Of a stretch of DNA of 35,369 bases, positions 17,387 through 24,338 are shown in pieces. The stretch is taken from positions 1 through 35,369 of the forward strand of contig NZ_BCZE01000073.1 of the NCBI RefSeq assembly GCF_001598555.1. Reading direction: 5' to 3'. A program made the translations under genes and the position numbers. The notes beneath the pieces are model-generated. The model made no database searches. It was given only the letters and a program-made list of their open reading frames with translations, and was not told the origin of the DNA. Numbering within the stretch: the stretch's first letter is position 1; each line of letters begins with the position of its first letter. This DNA comes from Novosphingobium rosa NBRC 15208 (GTDB taxonomy: Bacteria; Pseudomonadota; Alphaproteobacteria; Sphingomonadales; Sphingomonadaceae).

Positions 17387-17409
17387 CCCTGCAGTAACTA
17401 CAGGGTCAA
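17379..17409 (-). promoter_or_regulatory. MerR-type promoter/operator of the efflux gene
   Basis: On the minus strand, TTGACC (17409-17404) is followed by a 19-bp spacer and TATATC (17384-17379). The dyad CCCTGTAG-TTA-CTGCAGGG (17405-17387) has one mismatch. It has the same architecture and nearly the same sequence as 14666-14696. It also overlaps the region just upstream of the merR start codon. Confidence 0.85.
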
Positions 17410-17413
17410 GAGC

Positions 17414-17818
17414 GTGGCGCTGACGATTGGCGATCTGAGCAAGGCGACGGCCACCAAGGTGGAGACGGTGCGCTATTACGAGCGCATCGGGCTCCTGCCC
17501 AAACCCGCGCGAACGCAAGGCAATTACCGCGCCTATGGTCAGGCCGAATTGGGGAGACTGTCCTTCATCCGGCGTGCCCGAGATCTTGGTTTCTCGCTCG
17601 ATCAGGTTCGCGCCATGCTAGGCCTTTCTGATGATCAGGCCTGCGATTGCGCCGGGATCGACCGCATCGCGAGGGAGCATCTGCAGGAGGTGGAGCGCAA
17701 GATTGCCGACCTGACGGCCCTCCGGCGCGAGCTGACGGCGGTGATCCAGTCCTGTGACGGCGGCACGATTGCGGATTGCCGTATCATTGAGGCGCTTGGA
17801 CCGAGCGCAGGCATTTGA
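17414..17818 (+). CDS. MerR-family metal-responsive regulator (CadR/PbrR/ZntR-like)
   Basis: A 134-residue regulator. It has an N-terminal winged helix (LTIGDLSKATATKVETVRYYERIGLL, then ARTQGNYRAY), a long dimerisation helix, and cysteines at 77, 79, 114 and 122. These are close to the ligand positions of Zn, Pb and Cd sensors of the family (about 79, 114, 124). The start is GTG at 17414 with AGGG 8 bases upstream, inside one arm of the operator. Start sites further upstream would run through the promoter and are rejected. It probably activates the CDF gene (divergent) and the TonB receptor at 14749 through matching operators. The metal cannot be decided from the sequence. Confidence 0.9.
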   Translation: MALTIGDLSKATATKVETVRYYERIGLLPKPARTQGNYRAYGQAELGRLSFIRRARDLGFSLDQVRAMLGLSDDQACDCAGIDRIAREHLQEVERKIADLTALRRELTAVIQSCDGGTIADCRIIEALGPSAGI

Positions 17819-17821
17819 TGA

Positions 17822-17880
17822 ATGAACGTCAGGTCTGAAGGGCAAGGCTTGTCGGGTTGAATGACCGCTATGTCAGCGGC
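17822..17880. repeat. Degenerate copy of the dispersed intergenic repeat
   Basis: ATGAACGTCAGGTCTGAAG followed by GAATGACCGCTATGTCAGCGG. It lies between the convergent merR and glutathione transferase genes and is similar to, but more eroded than, the copies at 10252 and 28484. Confidence 0.4.
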
Positions 17881-17903
17881 GGCCAGCCAAATTGAACTAT
17901 CGC

Positions 17904-18533
17904 TCATACGAAGCGATAGGGCCCACCTCGCGCCAAAGCTGCCTGATAGGTGGGTCGCTGGTGGATCGTCTCCAGCCAGCGTGTGGTGAAGGGGCGGCTC
18001 GCATTGAGCCCGCCGCGATCCCTTGCTGCCTCCAGCGGGAAGCTCATGATGATATCGGCGGCGGTGAAGTTCTCGCCCGCGAACCAGGGGCGTGAGGCCA
18101 GTTCGCTTTCCACGAAATCGAGATGGACGTCGATCATCGGCTGGATGCGCCTTTGGGCGATCCTGCCCAGAAGCGGTACCCTGCCCAGCACCAGTTTCAC
18201 CAGCAGTGGGGGCATCAGCGACCCCTCGGCATAATGCAGATAAAAGCGATAGCGCAGCATCGACGCCTCTTCCGCAGGCTCCCCCATACCGCCACCCGCC
18301 TTATCGACCAGATAGGCGATGATCGCGCCGGTTTCCGCGATGGTGTGCTGGCCATCCTCATCGACGATGACCGGCGATTTGCCCAGGGGGTGTATGGCGC
18401 GCAATTCGGGCGGCGCCAGCATCGTCCTGGGGTTTCTGGCGTAACGCTTCACTTCATAGGGCAGGCCCAGTTCCTCCAGCAGCCAGAGGACACGCTGCGA
18501 GCGCGAGTTTTCCAGATGATGGACGGTGATCAT
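17904..18533 (-). CDS. Glutathione S-transferase
   Basis: A 209-residue cytosolic transferase. The thioredoxin-like N-terminal domain reads ITVHHLENSRSQRVLWLLEELGLPYEVKRYARN, with a serine in the SRSQRVLW region as the likely glutathione-activating residue. It is followed by HPLGKSPVIVDEDG (cis-proline) and ETGAIIAYLVDK. The helical C-terminal domain has RPWFAGENFTAADIIMSFPLE, the N-capping box of the family. ATG 18533 has AAAGGAG 7 bases upstream. It follows the peroxiredoxin gene by 44 bases on the same strand, so both probably share the ECF-type promoter at 19171-19199. Together they suggest a peroxide or electrophile response. Confidence 0.92.
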   Translation of the reverse strand: MITVHHLENSRSQRVLWLLEELGLPYEVKRYARNPRTMLAPPELRAIHPLGKSPVIVDEDGQHTIAETGAIIAYLVDKAGGGMGEPAEEASMLRYRFYLHYAEGSLMPPLLVKLVLGRVPLLGRIAQRRIQPMIDVHLDFVESELASRPWFAGENFTAADIIMSFPLEAARDRGGLNASRPFTTRWLETIHQRPTYQAALARGGPYRFV

Positions 18534-18577
18534 GGGCCTGCTCCTTTCCTTCCCCAACGGTTCGCGGTGGCCAATGT

Positions 18578-19150
18578 TCAGCTTGCGGGATGGCCCGCCC
18601 GCCATGCCTTCACGGCGGCCAGCGACCGGGCGACATGGCCCTGCGGGCTGAAGGCGGAATAGGTCATCAGGATCGTGCCATCGGGGGCGATGACATAGCT
18701 GGTGCGGTCCGACATGGAGAGCACCGGCAGCTTGACCTTATAGGCCTTGATCACCAGGCTGTCGGCCACGCCGACCGCGAATTTGTTGCGGCATTCGGTG
18801 ACGGAAAACCGGCTGAGCTTGTCGAGCGGATCATGCGACAGGCCGATGACGGTGGCTCCGGCGGCATGGAAGGCATCGGTGGCGTCGGAAAAATCATGCG
18901 CCTCGATGGTGCAGCCGCTGGTGAAGGCCGCCGGGAAGAAATAGAGGACCACCGGCCCCTTTTTCAGCGCCTCGCCCAGGTGGAACGAGAAAGGCTTGCC
19001 CGCCAGCACCGCCTGGGTGGTGAAATCGGGCGCGGCGGCGCCTTGCGGCAGGGCGGCCAGAGCGGTGGTGCCGGGCAATGCCGCCAGCACCCCGGCCAAC
19101 GCCAGCGCGCCCAGCGCGAAAGGGATCAGACGTTTTGTGCGAAAAGGCAT
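18578..19150 (-). CDS. Exported peroxiredoxin (Bcp/AhpC-TSA-like)
   Basis: A 190-residue thiol peroxidase. The signal peptide is about 1-33 (LIPFALGALALAGVLAALPG then TTALAA), so it acts in the periplasm. The peroxiredoxin core has PDFTTQ, VVLYFFPAAFTSGCTIEAHDF with peroxidatic C80, and GLSHDPLDKLSRF. The resolving cysteine five positions on, as in Bcp, is absent. The only other cysteine is near 120 (VTECRNKF), so a different resolving mechanism is likely. ATG 19150 has AAAGGAG 7 bases upstream. It is the first gene of a two-gene unit with the glutathione transferase. Confidence 0.9.
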   Translation of the reverse strand: MPFRTKRLIPFALGALALAGVLAALPGTTALAALPQGAAAPDFTTQAVLAGKPFSFHLGEALKKGPVVLYFFPAAFTSGCTIEAHDFSDATDAFHAAGATVIGLSHDPLDKLSRFSVTECRNKFAVGVADSLVIKAYKVKLPVLSMSDRTSYVIAPDGTILMTYSAFSPQGHVARSLAAVKAWRAGHPAS

Positions 19151-19170
19151 CGACGGTCTCCTTTCCTTAC

Positions 19171-19199
19171 CCTTACGCATCTGGTGGCGCTTTGGATGC
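19171..19199 (-). promoter_or_regulatory. ECF-sigma-type promoter of the peroxiredoxin-GST unit
   Basis: On the minus strand, GCATCC (19199-19194), 17-bp spacer, GTAAGG (19176-19171). The -35 context CGCATCCAAAG is shared with the promoter at 22146. The predicted transcription start leaves room for the ribosome site before ATG 19150. Confidence 0.65.
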
Positions 19200-19335
19200 G
19201 GTGCCAAAGCACTAAAACATGCCTGCGCGGAACCGGCCTGACCGGCCCTCATTCCCTTAGAGCCAGCCTTCAGGCCTCTGTCCTTCTGGCTCCTATCATC
19301 ACGGCACGCCAGAAAGGGCTGCTTGGGGAAAGATC

Positions 19336-19755
19336 ATGCGGCTCTGGATCGTCACCTATCTTGCCACGGCACTCGGCTTTCTGGGCTGCGATGCCGTATG
19401 GCTCAGCCTGATGGCGAGCAGGCTTTATCGCCCAGCTCTGGGCGGCCTGCTGCGCGACGCTTTCGCACTGGCCCCGGCCATTGCCTTCTACGTGATCTAC
19501 ATCGCCGGCATCCTGATCTTTGCCGTGGCCCCGGCGCGGGCCACCGGGGACTGGTATGGCGCGACACGGCGCGGCGCGCTGCTCGGGCTGATGGCCTATG
19601 CCACCTACGATCTCACCAATCAGGCGACCTTGCGGGACTGGCCGCTGGCGATCACGCTGGCGGATCTGTGCTGGGGCACGGCGCTGACGGCGCTGGCGGC
19701 GACCATCGGCTTTATCGTCGCGCGCTGGGCCGGGGGATCAGCATCCACAGGATGA
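19336..19755 (+). CDS. DUF2177 family membrane protein
   Basis: A 139-residue inner-membrane protein of the DUF2177 family, function unknown. Four hydrophobic helices can be seen, and the family-typical stretches are FLGCDAVWLSLM, the FYVIYIAGI helix, and GLMAYATYDLTNQATLRDWPLAITLADLCWGT. ATG 19336 starts directly with a membrane helix and has a GGGGAAAG-like ribosome site upstream. It runs against the minus-strand lipid operon and its 3' end overlaps that of the opposing gene by 44 bases. No copy of the GCATCC promoter was found in front of it. Confidence 0.85.
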   Translation: MRLWIVTYLATALGFLGCDAVWLSLMASRLYRPALGGLLRDAFALAPAIAFYVIYIAGILIFAVAPARATGDWYGATRRGALLGLMAYATYDLTNQATLRDWPLAITLADLCWGTALTALAATIGFIVARWAGGSASTG

Positions 19756-20248
19756 TGAGCGAGAGGAGCCCGGCGCTCCAGCCATTCAGGCGCACAAGAG
19801 CGGCAAGGGCTTGCGGGGAAAAGGCTCCCCATGGCTTGCCATACATGGCGTGCAGCAAGGCAATCACCATATTGGCCGCGATGAGCCAAAGCCTGAGGCC
19901 GCCCTTGAAAGCGATGAGCGCGATGATGGTCGTGGGGATCAGGAAAGCCTCCACCCCCGAGGCCGTCCCCAGCGCCTTGGTTGCCAGCGCGGCATTGCCC
20001 AGCCCCGCCAGCACCAGCAGGGCCCTCCCGGAGGAGGCCTTGTGCCGGGCCAGTGCGGGAACCGCCAGAAAGGCGGGCGTGGATAGAAAGGTAAGGCAGG
20101 CCACCCACCATGTCCCGCCCGCCAGCCAAGCGATATAGAGCGGATAGGTCGGCTGGCTGGACGCCACCAGCAGGGCAATGCGGTTGCAGGCCGCCGTGGC
20201 CGGATCGGGATGGGCGGCGTAGGCTTTGAGGCGCCGCGCCAGCCTCAT
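19712..20248 (-). CDS. Uncharacterised integral membrane protein
   Basis: A 178-residue protein that I cannot place in a family. It has about five hydrophobic segments, including PTYPLYIAWLAGGTWWVACL, ALLVLAGLGNAALATKAL, FLIPTTIIALIAF, LWLIAANMVIALL and WSAGLLSLIILWML. ATG 20248 overlaps the stop codon of the preceding methyltransferase gene (ATGA), so it is the third gene of the operon 22082-19712. Longer readings would run into that gene and are rejected. It probably helps the membrane-lipid function of its neighbours (inference). Confidence 0.78.
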   Translation of the reverse strand: MRLARRLKAYAAHPDPATAACNRIALLVASSQPTYPLYIAWLAGGTWWVACLTFLSTPAFLAVPALARHKASSGRALLVLAGLGNAALATKALGTASGVEAFLIPTTIIALIAFKGGLRLWLIAANMVIALLHAMYGKPWGAFSPQALAALVRLNGWSAGLLSLIILWMLIPRPSARR

Positions 20249-21270
20249 GGCGCAGGGCGCAGCCGGTAATGGCTTACACCCCATTCGCGCCCATGCGCAT
20301 GGCCGAACAGCCCCGCCGTTGCCAGATAGAACAGCCGCCAGCGCCGCCCCCACAAGGCAGCCTTGTCGCCATAAACTTCGCGCAATTGCTCATCGATCAG
20401 CGCCCGATTGGCGTCGAAATTCTTCAGCCACAGATCGGCGGTGCGCTGGTAATGCCGCCCGTCCCAGCGCCAGCTTTCCTCGACCGTGAAGCTCTGAGGG
20501 AAATGGTCGATCAGCCCGTGGCTGGGCATGATGCCGCCGGTGAAGAAATGCTGGGCGATCCAGTCGGTCTTGTCGGATGTGTCGAAACGATAGGGCTGGC
20601 TGCGATGGCTGAAGACATGCAGGAACAGGCGGCCCTCGGGCAGCAGCCAGCCGCGCGCACGCTCCAGCAGGTCCTGCCAGTTGGCCATATGCTCGAACAT
20701 CTCGACCGAGACGATGCGGTCGAAGCGGATGTCGGGCTGGAAATCGTTCATGTCGCAGGTGATGACGCGCAGATTGGTGAGGCCCGCCTCCCGCGCCTTG
20801 CCCTCGATAAACAGCCGCTGCGGGGCGGAATTGGACACGGCGATGATGCGCGCCCGTGGGAAACGCTCCGCCATGGTGAGGCTGAGCGAGCCCCAGCCGC
20901 AGCCCAGTTCCAGAATGCTCTGGCCATCGGCCAGCGCGGCATGGTCGATGGTGGCATCGAGCGCGGCCTCCTCGGCCTGCGCCAGCGTTTCATCGCCCTG
21001 CGGGAACAGGCAACAGCTGTATTTGCGCCTGGGCCCCAGCGTCAGTTCGAAGAAGCGCGGAGGCAGTTCGTAATGCTGCTCATTGGCGGTCTCGGTGTGT
21101 TCGGCAATGGGGTGCTGGGCCATCATGCGCGCGAAATCGGCAGTGGTGTCGGGCGCATGGGTCAGGCTGCGCCGCCGCATGCCGACCAGCATATCGACCC
21201 CGAAGCGCGTCAGGGGGTCGGGCAGGGGGGTGGTCTCTACGGCGCGGATCAGGCTGGCGACAAGGTTCAT
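20245..21270 (-). CDS. Cyclopropane-synthase/coclaurine-methyltransferase-like SAM methyltransferase
   Basis: A 341-residue class I methyltransferase of the CFA-synthase superfamily. The sequence NEQHYELPPRFFELTLGPRRKYSCCLF is the form seen in coclaurine-N-methyltransferase-like members rather than in true CFA synthases (HYDLGNDFY). The SAM-binding motif is ILELGCGWGSLSLTMAERFP, followed by VITCDMNDF and IVSVEMFEHMANW. The substrate is probably an unsaturated acyl chain or related lipid (inference). ATG 21270 overlaps the stop of the DUF1295 gene by ATGA, so translation is coupled. A canonical CFA synthase lies in the opposing operon at 24329. Confidence 0.88.
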   Translation of the reverse strand: MNLVASLIRAVETTPLPDPLTRFGVDMLVGMRRRSLTHAPDTTADFARMMAQHPIAEHTETANEQHYELPPRFFELTLGPRRKYSCCLFPQGDETLAQAEEAALDATIDHAALADGQSILELGCGWGSLSLTMAERFPRARIIAVSNSAPQRLFIEGKAREAGLTNLRVITCDMNDFQPDIRFDRIVSVEMFEHMANWQDLLERARGWLLPEGRLFLHVFSHRSQPYRFDTSDKTDWIAQHFFTGGIMPSHGLIDHFPQSFTVEESWRWDGRHYQRTADLWLKNFDANRALIDEQLREVYGDKAALWGRRWRLFYLATAGLFGHAHGREWGVSHYRLRPAP

Positions 21271-22082
21271 CGGCGTGCTCCCGAGGATGGTTTGCGGGGA
21301 AAGGGCCAGAAGGCGTTCACGCGCTTCTGATGGGCGCGATAGGCATCCCCGCGCGAGCGCAGCATATGCGCTTCAAGCGGCGGAATGCCCGAGACATGAA
21401 CCAGCAGCCAGTACATGAACACCGGCCCGCCCAAAGCCATCCAGCCCGGCCACCATGACCCGTCGGGCCCGATCGCGATCAGCGCATAGGCGATCCAGCC
21501 CAGCCATTCGAAAAAGTAGTTGGGATGGCGCGACAGGCCCCACAATCCGCTCTCGCAGATCCCTCCCCGATGGGTAGGGCGCCTGCGAAAAGCGCGCAAT
21601 TGCGCGTCCGCCAGCCCCTCGCCGAGCACGGCGATGACGAGCAGCAAGGCCCCGGCGCCATCGTTCCATGCCGGAAAGGGCGCCGGACGATGGGCCGCCA
21701 GCGTCACGCAGACCACCAGCAGCCACGCCGCCACAGCCTGGATTTGCAGGAAGAGGAACAGCCGGACAGCAAAGCGATTCCCCCATGCCTTGCGCAGCTC
21801 GGCATAACGCGGATCGTCGCCATGCCCTGCGGTGCGCAGCGCGATATGCCCGCCCAGCCGCAGCGCCCAGAGCGCAACCATGCCCGCCACCAGCCCCTGG
21901 CGCGGCTCTATGCCCCCATCGAGCGGGACCAGCGCCGCGCCAGCCCCGACCAGCCCGACCGCCAGCGACCAGACCGCGTCAATCCAGCCCGACCGGCCCG
22001 GCACGCGGGCCACCAGCCATGCGCCCGCCATGATGGCGGAGAGGGCGGCAAGGCTCAGCACGCAGGGAAGGATCATGAACAT
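21267..22082 (-). CDS. DUF1295 membrane protein (steroid 5-alpha-reductase-like)
   Basis: A 271-residue polytopic membrane protein of the DUF1295 family, related to steroid 5-alpha reductases and isoprenylcysteine methyltransferases. The diagnostic C-terminal block is SGLWGLSRHPNYFFEWLGWIAYAL, with a following ...SGIPPLEAHMLRSRGDAYRAHQKRVNAF tail. It probably reduces or modifies a lipid intermediate together with the two downstream genes. ATG 22082 falls at the predicted transcription start of the promoter at 22089-22117, so the message may be leaderless; ATG 22076 is two codons on. First gene of a three-gene operon with ATGA overlaps. Confidence 0.86.
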   Translation of the reverse strand: MFMILPCVLSLAALSAIMAGAWLVARVPGRSGWIDAVWSLAVGLVGAGAALVPLDGGIEPRQGLVAGMVALWALRLGGHIALRTAGHGDDPRYAELRKAWGNRFAVRLFLFLQIQAVAAWLLVVCVTLAAHRPAPFPAWNDGAGALLLVIAVLGEGLADAQLRAFRRRPTHRGGICESGLWGLSRHPNYFFEWLGWIAYALIAIGPDGSWWPGWMALGGPVFMYWLLVHVSGIPPLEAHMLRSRGDAYRAHQKRVNAFWPFPRKPSSGARR

Positions 22083-22088
22083 GGTCGC

Positions 22089-22117
22089 AGATACGGCGCT
22101 TTGGCGGCCACGGATGC
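22089..22117 (-). promoter_or_regulatory. ECF-sigma-type promoter of the DUF1295 operon
   Basis: On the minus strand, GCATCC (22117-22112), 17-bp spacer, GTATCT (22094-22089). The -10 ends 7 bases before ATG 22082. It is back to back with the promoter at 22146-22174. Confidence 0.72.
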
Positions 22118-22145
22118 ACCGGCCGAAAGTTTTTGCAGCCGTCGC

Positions 22146-22174
22146 GCATCCAAAGGCCGACAGCCTGCGTAGCT
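22146..22174 (+). promoter_or_regulatory. ECF-sigma-type promoter of the FAD-DUF1365-CFA operon
   Basis: GCATCC (22146-22151), 17-bp spacer, GTAGCT (22169-22174), 50 bases before ATG 22225. Same elements and spacing as the three other sites in the window. Confidence 0.7.
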
Positions 22175-22224
22175 GCTTCCATCGCAGGTGCCCGGCACCT
22201 GCATGGCAGGAGGCAGACAGGCCC

Positions 22225-23532
22225 ATGCGGCAGGAGAGAACTCTTGAGATCGCCATTGTCGGCAGCGGCATATCCGGCCTGTCAGCGGCCTGGCTGCTGG
22301 CGCGGCGCCACCGCGTGACCTTGTTTGAGGGCGATGGGCGCGTGGGCGGCCACAGCCATACGGTGATGGTGGGCAACACGCCGGTCGATACCGGCTTTAT
22401 CGTCTACAATGAGGACACCTACCCCAACCTCACCGCGCTTTTCGCCCATCTGGAGGTGCCGACCCAGCCTGCCGAGATGAGCTTTGCCGTCTCGCTGGAC
22501 GACGGTCGGCTGGAATATGCGGGCACCGATCTGGGCGGGCTGTTCGCGCAGAAGAGCAATCTGGTTTCTCCCCGCTTCTGGTCGATGCTGCGCGATCTGG
22601 AGCGCTTCTATCGCCGCGCCCCGCGCGATCTACCGCAACTGGGCGATACGCCGCTCGGCGCCTATCTCGATCTGCTCGGCTGCGGCGAGGCGTTCCGGCA
22701 AGACCACCTCTATCCCATGGCCGCCGCGATCTGGTCGACCCCGGTGCGCGACATTCCCTATTATCCCGCCGCCGCCTTTATCCGCTTTTGCGAGAACCAT
22801 GGTCTGCTCAAGCTGGGGCGTCGCCCGCAATGGCGGACGGTTGCGGGCGGCAGCCGCGCCTATGTCCAGCGGCTGACCGCGCCCTTCGCCGACCATATCG
22901 TCACCGGAGCGCCTGTCCGCACCATCAGGCGCGGCGATAATGGCGTGCATCTCCATCTCGATTGCGGGGAGCAGCGTTTCGACCATGTGGTGATCGCCAC
23001 CCATGCCGATCAGGCGCTGGCCCTGCTCGGCGATGCGGATGAGGGCGAGCGGCGGATGCTGGGGGCCTTTGGCTATCGCCGAAATGAGGCGGTGCTGCAT
23101 TCCGATCCGCGCGTCATGCCCGAACGGCGCCGGGTGTGGTCGAGCTGGAACTATGCCTCGCGGGGCGGGGCGGGCGATCCCGATCTGTCGGTCACCTATT
23201 GGATGAACCGGTTGCAGGGCTTGCCCGGGGGCCGGCCGCTGTTCGTCACGCTCAATCCGCTGATCGAGCCCGATCCGGCGCTGGTGCATCGGCGCGAGGT
23301 CTATCACCACCCCATCTTCAACGCCGCCGCCGGGCGGGCGCAGCGGGATCTGTGGTCTCTGCAGGGCACGCGCGACACCTGGTTTGCCGGGGCCTATTTC
23401 GGCGCCGGTTTCCATGAGGACGGCCTGCAGGCGGGCCTTGCCGTGGCCGAGCAGCTGGGCGGCGTGCGGCGGCCCTGGCTGGTGGAGGCGGAATCCGGCC
23501 GCATCGCCCTGCCGCAGAGGCAGATGGCATGA
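22225..23532 (+). CDS. FAD-dependent amine-oxidase-like oxidoreductase
   Basis: A 435-residue NAD(P)/FAD-dependent oxidoreductase. The dinucleotide-binding motif is IAIVGSGISGLSAAWLL (GSGISG 13-18), followed by VTLFEGDGRVGGHSHTV. The sequence PVDTGFIVYNEDTYPNLTALF is typical of the amine-oxidase-like proteins found with CFA synthases. The C-terminal FAD contact is WFAGAYFGAGFHEDGLQAGLAVAEQLGG. It probably oxidises an acyl or membrane-lipid intermediate. The start is ATG 22225, with AGGAGG 11 bases upstream; longer in-frame readings cross the promoter. Its stop overlaps the next start by ATGA. First gene of the four-gene operon 22225-26217. Confidence 0.9.
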   Translation: MRQERTLEIAIVGSGISGLSAAWLLARRHRVTLFEGDGRVGGHSHTVMVGNTPVDTGFIVYNEDTYPNLTALFAHLEVPTQPAEMSFAVSLDDGRLEYAGTDLGGLFAQKSNLVSPRFWSMLRDLERFYRRAPRDLPQLGDTPLGAYLDLLGCGEAFRQDHLYPMAAAIWSTPVRDIPYYPAAAFIRFCENHGLLKLGRRPQWRTVAGGSRAYVQRLTAPFADHIVTGAPVRTIRRGDNGVHLHLDCGEQRFDHVVIATHADQALALLGDADEGERRMLGAFGYRRNEAVLHSDPRVMPERRRVWSSWNYASRGGAGDPDLSVTYWMNRLQGLPGGRPLFVTLNPLIEPDPALVHRREVYHHPIFNAAAGRAQRDLWSLQGTRDTWFAGAYFGAGFHEDGLQAGLAVAEQLGGVRRPWLVEAESGRIALPQRQMA

Positions 23533-24338
23533 GCGCCGAGAGCGCCCTCTATGTCGGCACGGTGACGCATCAACGCATGCGGCCGCGTCGGCACCGCTTG
23601 CGCTATGGCATGTTCTCGCTGCTGCTCGATCTGGACCGGATTGATGCGCTGGCGGCGGGTTTGCGGGTCTTTTCGCGCAGGCGCTTCAATCTCTTTTCCT
23701 TCTACGACCGCGATTATGGCGATGGCAGCGCCACGCCCCTGCGGGCCCAGGTCGAGCGCCATCTCTGGGCCGCGCGCATCCTGCCCGATGGCGGGCCGAT
23801 CCGCCTGCTGACCATGCCGCGCATTCTGGGCTTTGCCTTCAACCCGCTCAGCGTCTTTTTCTGCCACGGGCGCGATGGGCGGCTGCGCGCCATCCTTTAC
23901 GAGGTGAACAACACCTTCGGCCAGCGCCACAGCTATCTGCTGCCGGTCGAGGGCGGCGCGGGCGGAGCAGGGCAGGGCGAACCGATCCGCCAGAGCTGCG
24001 CGAAGGCTTTCCATGTCTCGCCCTTTATGGGGATGGACATGCGCTACAGCTTCACCGTGGCGCCGCCCGGGGAGGATCTGTCCATCGCCATCACCGTTTC
24101 GGACGGGCTGGGGCCGGTGCTCTTTGCCGCGCAAGAAGCGCGGCGGCGCCCGCTGACCGATGGCGCCCTGCTGCGGGTCTTTGCCACCCATCCGTTGCTC
24201 ACGCTGAAAGTGGTGGGCGGCATTCTTTGGGAGGCGGCGCGGCTGTGGGTGAAGGGCGTGCCGGTGCACAGCTGCCCGGCGCCGCCCGACCGCCCGATCT
24301 CCATTCCACCCCAGACAGGCGAGGGCGCATGTATCTGA
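23529..24338 (+). CDS. DUF1365 family protein
   Basis: A 269-residue member of DUF1365, which occurs almost always beside CFA-type methyltransferases and FAD oxidoreductases. Typical stretches are ALYVGTVTHQRMRPRRHRLRYGMF, then FSFYDRDYGDG, LLTMPRILGFAFNPLSVFFCH, YEVNNTFGQRHSYLLP and FHVSPFMGMDMRYSF. The biochemical role is not established; a lipid-processing role is inferred from the neighbourhood. ATG 23529 overlaps the previous stop (ATGA), and its own stop overlaps the CFA start by 10 bases, so the genes are tightly coupled. Confidence 0.9.
   Translation: MSAESALYVGTVTHQRMRPRRHRLRYGMFSLLLDLDRIDALAAGLRVFSRRRFNLFSFYDRDYGDGSATPLRAQVERHLWAARILPDGGPIRLLTMPRILGFAFNPLSVFFCHGRDGRLRAILYEVNNTFGQRHSYLLPVEGGAGGAGQGEPIRQSCAKAFHVSPFMGMDMRYSFTVAPPGEDLSIAITVSDGLGPVLFAAQEARRRPLTDGALLRVFATHPLLTLKVVGGILWEAARLWVKGVPVHSCPAPPDRPISIPPQTGEGACI

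Noticed and set aside
20269..21330. 353-residue plus-strand frame
   Set aside because: Antisense to the methyltransferase with canonical SAM motifs; composition of a GC-rich shadow.
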